Origin: Pagrus major
Lineage: Eukaryota > Chordata > Actinopteri > Spariformes > Sparidae
DNA length: 64,000 bases
NCBI RefSeq assembly: GCF_040436345.1
Contig: NC_133235.1
Coordinates: 20,484,660 to 20,548,659, forward strand
Direction: 5' to 3'
The notes below the pieces were generated by a model. The model searched no databases. It had not been told where the DNA came from and worked only from the letters and a program-made list of their open reading frames with translations. Of this stretch, positions 58,841 to 64,000 are shown piece by piece. Position numbers and translations under genes: made by a program. Position 1 is the first letter of the stretch. Every line of letters starts with the position of its first letter.

Positions 58841-61800
58841 ATGCATGCATCAGGCAGTCACTTAAAGAAGTGCTTGCCGTTCCCGTGAATTAACGAGCAG
58901 TTGGGAAGAACAGGCCAAGGCGGTGCCATCTGTAAATGTCACAGGCACTGCTTGCTCATTTTACACATCATTAAAGCCAATATTCCTAACCTGTATCAGA
59001 GCAATCAGGAGCAGGCCATTACTGCGACAGGGGCCCCAGGGGAACCACGACCAAACTCAGAAAGAAGAGAACGGGGAGGGAGAGAGAGATAGAGCACGCT
59101 CTTTATCTATCTGACACACACACACACGAGCGCTCGTGTACACTCGCACACTTCTGCACACTTCTACATGCACATGCTCAAACAAACAGGGAGCACAATC
59201 CACCTTCCAACAATAAACAAACTCATGAAATCAGCACCAATACCACTACCCTAATAGCTAGTGCATTTAACAACAGAGCCGAATGAAAACAGGGCCAATT
59301 ATACATGTATCTGTGGGCAGTGTGTATGGAGCCCAAATGAGAATCTTGTTATTCCTTTCCCTCCATACTGTGGCGCTCAGACAGCTAAGCCATTACAAGA
59401 GTGGAGGCTCCAGGGACAGCTTTCGGAAATGAGAGCGAGTAAGGGAGTGACAAAACAAAGTATTGAGATAAACACCCACCATTAGCACAGGCAGTTAAAC
59501 CTCCATTTCCTAATCCTCAGCTGGACTCCAGAGGATATTAACCCTTAGTTGACTAAGGTGCAGGACAAAAGGATGCTGGATTAAGTCAGAAAGACCATAT
59601 ATAACTTCAACACCGCTTTTGATCGACAGACAATGCAAGTTAGCTTGCAATGAAAGAACAGGAAGACCATGATTTCTGGTTTCAGTCGATCTGTAGATGA
59701 GTCAGGAGCAATGAGACTGGGTGTTTTTCTACCGCAGGAACTCTCCCGAGGGATTGGAAACCTCTGGAGCAACATTTCAACCACAGAGACCACGGTCTGT
59801 TCTGGGAACATCATTTTGCCCCCCAAAAAGTCCCTGACCAGGGGGTAGTAACCCAAAAGTAACATCAAGGGTGAACATCAACAGAGCCTTTCAAAACCAT
59901 TGTTACAAGGTGCCTCACAAAATACAATACCATGCAATATAGGTGCGAATCACAGAGAAATAATACTAAACAAAACACAATAAAATAGGGAATTCATGTG
60001 TTTTAACTGCTGATTGTTTGAGTAGTTGATTAGTGTTTTATTCCAACCACCATTTTTTAAAACTCTGTGGCTTCCAATCAGTTTATTTTTTTGTTCATTG
60101 CACTTCGACACATCAACATGGAGAAGAAACATACGACATACAACGCTTTTTCGTACGTCGTCAAACTAATTTGCCAATCTAACCCTGCAAAACATCTGTA
60201 GTGTGTGTGTGTAGGGTGTGAGACAGTCAAAAGCCTTAATGATGAATAAAAGTTGAAAACTAATAATTATTAAAAATGAAAGAAGAGAAATATGTGGTAA
60301 CTTGTTAAATTAGCAGCGTTGTTGAGACATTCAGACGATCTCTTTGCCTTTAAGGCCGTCGTCTTGTTAGTTAAGATGCTGGATGCATGTGATGTTGATC
60401 ACAATTCAACATCACTGCAAACTGGTTTTGATTTTGGTAAAGGAGTCTTGTTATTACTTTTAAGAAACATGGCATGCTTAATTCTGATTAGTCAAAACAA
60501 TTCGTCATTGTCCAGTTAGTAGTAACTACGTCTCTGATCCCATTGGACCCACATTATTTCATGCATGATGCTCCCCGGCTTTATCCAATCATAAATTATC
60601 TTTTCCAGCACCCTCCATCTTTCTGTAGCCCGACAAAGGTTTACCATTAGAACCAAACTACTGTTCAACTTTTAGCTCATTTAGAGATTTCTGACATTTT
60701 CTTCATATTCATGTGTACAATTAAAGACACTGGTAGATCAGCAGGGTCGCAGCAGTTGACTCTGTTTGACATTTTTGAGCAACACGACATGACATTTATT
60801 TTAAACAATTGTGTTGAAACATGTTAATATATCAGTTTTGTTTTGTAGTCACATTCTCTACCAGTGTCCCTCCCACTACACATTAACGTCAACATTTTGT
60901 TGCTACTGGGCAAATCCATTCTACTTTTCTATTTCCACTGATTTCATACGGACAGATTTAATATTCCTCAGCCACGAAGTGAAGAAGAAGCTAACACTAC
61001 CTCCCTCCTTTTGGATTCTGTTTTAAATTTAGGAGTTCACTGTCTCTACCCTTAAAAATAATCTCCCTGTCCTCCTCTAGTTGCTGACACAATCCAGTAG
61101 AGGAGTCCTTTCAACCACTTAACATTCAATCAATTCAAAATTGTAAAATAAAACAACTTGATTAAAATCCATTATTGCATCTTTCATTAAACAAGAGGTT
61201 TCTTAACCAGTTAAAGTGTGATTTCATTAAAAAATGTAATTCATCCAACCACATTACAAACACAGTGCTCTGCAGCACATTTGAGTTCATTATAGTTTAT
61301 AGAGTGCATGTTGCAGTATGAGTAATGCTTCCTTTAGTTTTCTATCCTCTTTTACAACTGTTAGATTATCCTTATAATGTGCAAGTAAAGCGTAATATGA
61401 TTGGGTTTGATTTGATGTCTGTCTGCTTCAAATGTAAATAAAGACCTTAACAACCTTCTTTACATTAAATGCATCCAGGCAAACACTTAGCTCTCATTTC
61501 CTCCTGATTTCTGTGACCTTAGCGTGAGTAAATATCTTCATCCATAAAAACTGCAAGAATCAGGAAGGAGCCTCTTGTCACAATCTCACAATCTCTCTCC
61601 GTTCCTGCACCTCCATTTCTGCTCACATCGGACGAGCTAAAAAACCCCCCTCCCAAAACAATGAGCATTTGATACACTTTCTTTAAAAGAGAAATACATT
61701 AATGATGCTCCCTGACAGTCTGCATTAATCAGAGGGGGCTCCCCCTGAACACAACTCTTTATCGGCCATCGATTTTCCAGTGGGTTTATGGCGAGCGACA

Positions 61801-62405
61801 CACCGAGAAAGCTCGTCGCCGGGCGGCTGCTGGGAAACACATTACGGGGCTGTCAGTTGTCTCGCCATGCATCCTGCATCATTCTTTAAGCACATGAGAA
61901 GTTCATTACAGCACACAGCTCTGACAGTGCATAGGATATTAGGGGCTGTGTCCGTTGTGCATATCCTCTGTGGAAGTGCAGCAGCACAGACATTCATACA
62001 TACGTTATCCAAAGTGATTAGAATTAAGCTTTACATTGATTTTAAATAAATGCATTCGAAAGCTAATATAGGCTATTAGCTCAAAGTTTGCCAAAAAGAT
62101 GTTATGCCATTAAGCTTTTCTTAATAATATAAAATATGTGTAAGATAAGCCATGTCTAAGAGTCTCTCTAAGTACTGTAGTCCCATATTTGGAAATGATG
62201 GTGCAGCAGCAACAGTTTCTGCAGGCTTCCTCCTACATCCTACACGTCCCATGTTGACCAAAATGATTCCTCACCTTAAGACACGCGACGCTGTTTTGAT
62301 TTATGATGCTTCACAACTACTAAAATTCAATTTCAGCCTGCATTGCACGCTTCTGATTGCCCCGTAAATGAGATAAACTGATGGCAATTTATTCAAGGAT
62401 CCCTA

Positions 62406-62442
62406 CCTCTCCTCTCCTCTCCTCTCCCTTTCTTCTCCTCTC
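62406..62442. repeat. (CTCTC)n pyrimidine tandem repeat
   Basis: TCTCC pentamers form a short homopyrimidine tract. Confidence 0.75.
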
Positions 62443-63851
62443 TCAACAGGAGACACAACTCACATCCCAGACTTGGCTGAATCCAATATTTAAGCGATAT
62501 GTCTGTATTGCAGAGCATTCAGCAGAACAGACAAGGTGATGCTAATAGAAAACCACCTCACACAGGACCGTGAGAGAGATAGAAAACAGTGTGCGTGTTT
62601 GATGACGTGAGGAACATTCAGAATCTGCTTCCTCAAGTCTGATTGCTCTTAGATTTCCTCCTCGGAAGTAATCTGACTTCAATTATTCCTGTGTAAGGGC
62701 AGTTATTGATGAGATTTGATGATGTTTGATAAGGCCAACCATCACTCATTCTAGGCTTTAATGTGACAGTGTAACGCTGCCAGGAGAGTCCCATTAAGGG
62801 CTAAGTAATGTCAAATAAAACAGAAGTAATGGACATTACTCTTCAGAACTATTCTGGTAGTAAGTAATCATACCAATTATTCAAAATGATCAGATCTGAG
62901 ATTAACTTTCACCAATACTTCTCCAGCAAGAAAAGAGCACTACTTATCTGTGAGGTGCTGATGATGTTCACTCTAAACAACAATGTGTCCAACAGACCCA
63001 TTCAGACTTTAAAGAGAAGCTGTCAGAGTCCATGATAAAAAAGTATAATGATTATAAATGCTTAGCCCCATTTAGGAGGCGTCAATGCCATTGTTGTTGT
63101 TATCCAGCGTATCAATCTTGTTGATTGATCATCCCGCTCTGGTGACATCAGTTTTATGGCCTCTGAAATGCGTCCCAGTGTTTTCACAATGCCATCCAAT
63201 TAGGGTACTCCATTCATCATTGGGCTGGAGAATCATTATTAATTGGGTGGAGAGCCGACTGCCACTCCCCTGCTGAGGAGGGCCACGGCTTCTGGAGATC
63301 AGGCCATTCAGACGACGGTGAAAGAAATGGGGGGCTGTGAGGGTGCACTGCGCAGGGGGCCACAAAGAGACACAAAACTACACACCTTTATGTACTTCAC
63401 AGGCAGAATATAGAAGATTACACACTCTTTGTTCCACAGTGACTGCAGAAATCTTTGAAAGGGAAGTGGAGTCAGTGTGTGGCTGCTTTATTGACTTTAC
63501 AATTGCAAATAAGAAAATGTATGTAGCGCATACTTCCGCCAAGGCCCAACAATCCCCTTTCATATTCACTCAGAGATACCAACCTAAATACACCTGATTT
63601 TACGCCTGCATCAAGATCCATGCATTACCGCAATGTTAAAGAAAGTGAGAAAATACCCTGGATCTGCACCAGAAGTTTATGGGTTCTATTCTGGGCCGAC
63701 AAACATCATTCATCCAAGTTTCATGGAAATCAGTTTTATAGTTTTTGTGTAATCCTGCTGACAAACCAGCCAACCAACCAACGAACCAACAAACAAAAGG
63801 ACAAGGGTGAAAACATAACCTCATTATCAGAGGAAATAACATGACAAGTAG

Positions 63852-64000
63852 GGCTGCAACCAATGATTATTTTTATTGTTGGTTAATCTAATAAATAAAT
63901 TAGTTCGTTTACTTCGTTAGTTTACTTCTCTATGCTGAAATTCTAACAAAGTAAGTCAGATGATATGTTTTCTATTAGGAGTTGGTTCATCAAGATAATA
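63852..64000 (+). mobile_element. Start of a hAT-like repeat cut by the window edge
   Basis: AGGGCTGCAACCAATGATTA then TTTTTATTGTTGGTTAATCT matches, in inverse orientation, the right end of the element at 10015-10715. The element continues beyond the window. Confidence 0.6.

Overview
The window looks like nuclear DNA of a ray-finned (teleost) fish. The genes are compact and spliced, with GT-AG introns of about 100 to 900 bp in three of them and an 11 kb intron in the fourth. The intergenic DNA holds short DNA-transposon relics of kinds I know from teleost genomes, many with readable terminal inverted repeats and 8-bp target-site duplications, plus several microsatellites. No bacterial-type genes, CRISPR arrays, rRNA or tRNA genes were seen.

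Four protein-coding genes can be supported. (1) 13717-14170, plus strand: a histone H2B variant split by one 103-bp intron, without a recognisable histone stem-loop. (2) 21434-26220, plus strand: asb10, an ankyrin-repeat and SOCS-box protein with two alternative first exons that share the same splice phase. (3) 28869-30460, plus strand: gbx1, a two-exon homeobox gene. (4) 40049-53530, minus strand: the last five coding exons of agap3, an Arf GTPase-activating protein; its 5' exons were not found and probably lie beyond the right edge. The order and orientation asb10 > gbx1 > < agap3 matches, from memory, human 7q36.1. The paralogous block asb18/gbx2/agap1 is disfavoured by the GBX1-type sequence after the homeodomain.

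Layout: 1-13.6 kb is gene-poor and repeat-rich. It holds a foldback element built from 12-bp modules, a decayed LINE 3' end, and two cases of a hAT-type element nested inside another element. 13.7-14.2 kb is the H2B variant. 14.2-21.4 kb is intergenic, with a YY1/ETS-type promoter-like motif near 15.78 kb, a TAAT-rich stretch at 17-18.6 kb and a 0.96-kb TIR element. 21.4-26.8 kb is asb10. 26.8-30.9 kb is gbx1 with its upstream region. 30.9-40 kb is the tail-to-tail spacer between gbx1 and agap3, with a strong hairpin at 35.2 kb. 40-53.5 kb is the agap3 3' half. 53.5-64 kb is probably upstream agap3 intron with scattered repeats.

The genes do not form one pathway. asb10 is expected to supply substrate recognition for a Cullin5-Elongin B/C ubiquitin ligase, gbx1 is a developmental transcription factor, agap3 is a GTPase regulator, and the H2B variant is a nucleosome component. 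Their linkage is probably an ancestral vertebrate block kept together in part by regulatory DNA. All calls rest on reading the sequence and on remembered family features; no database search was run.
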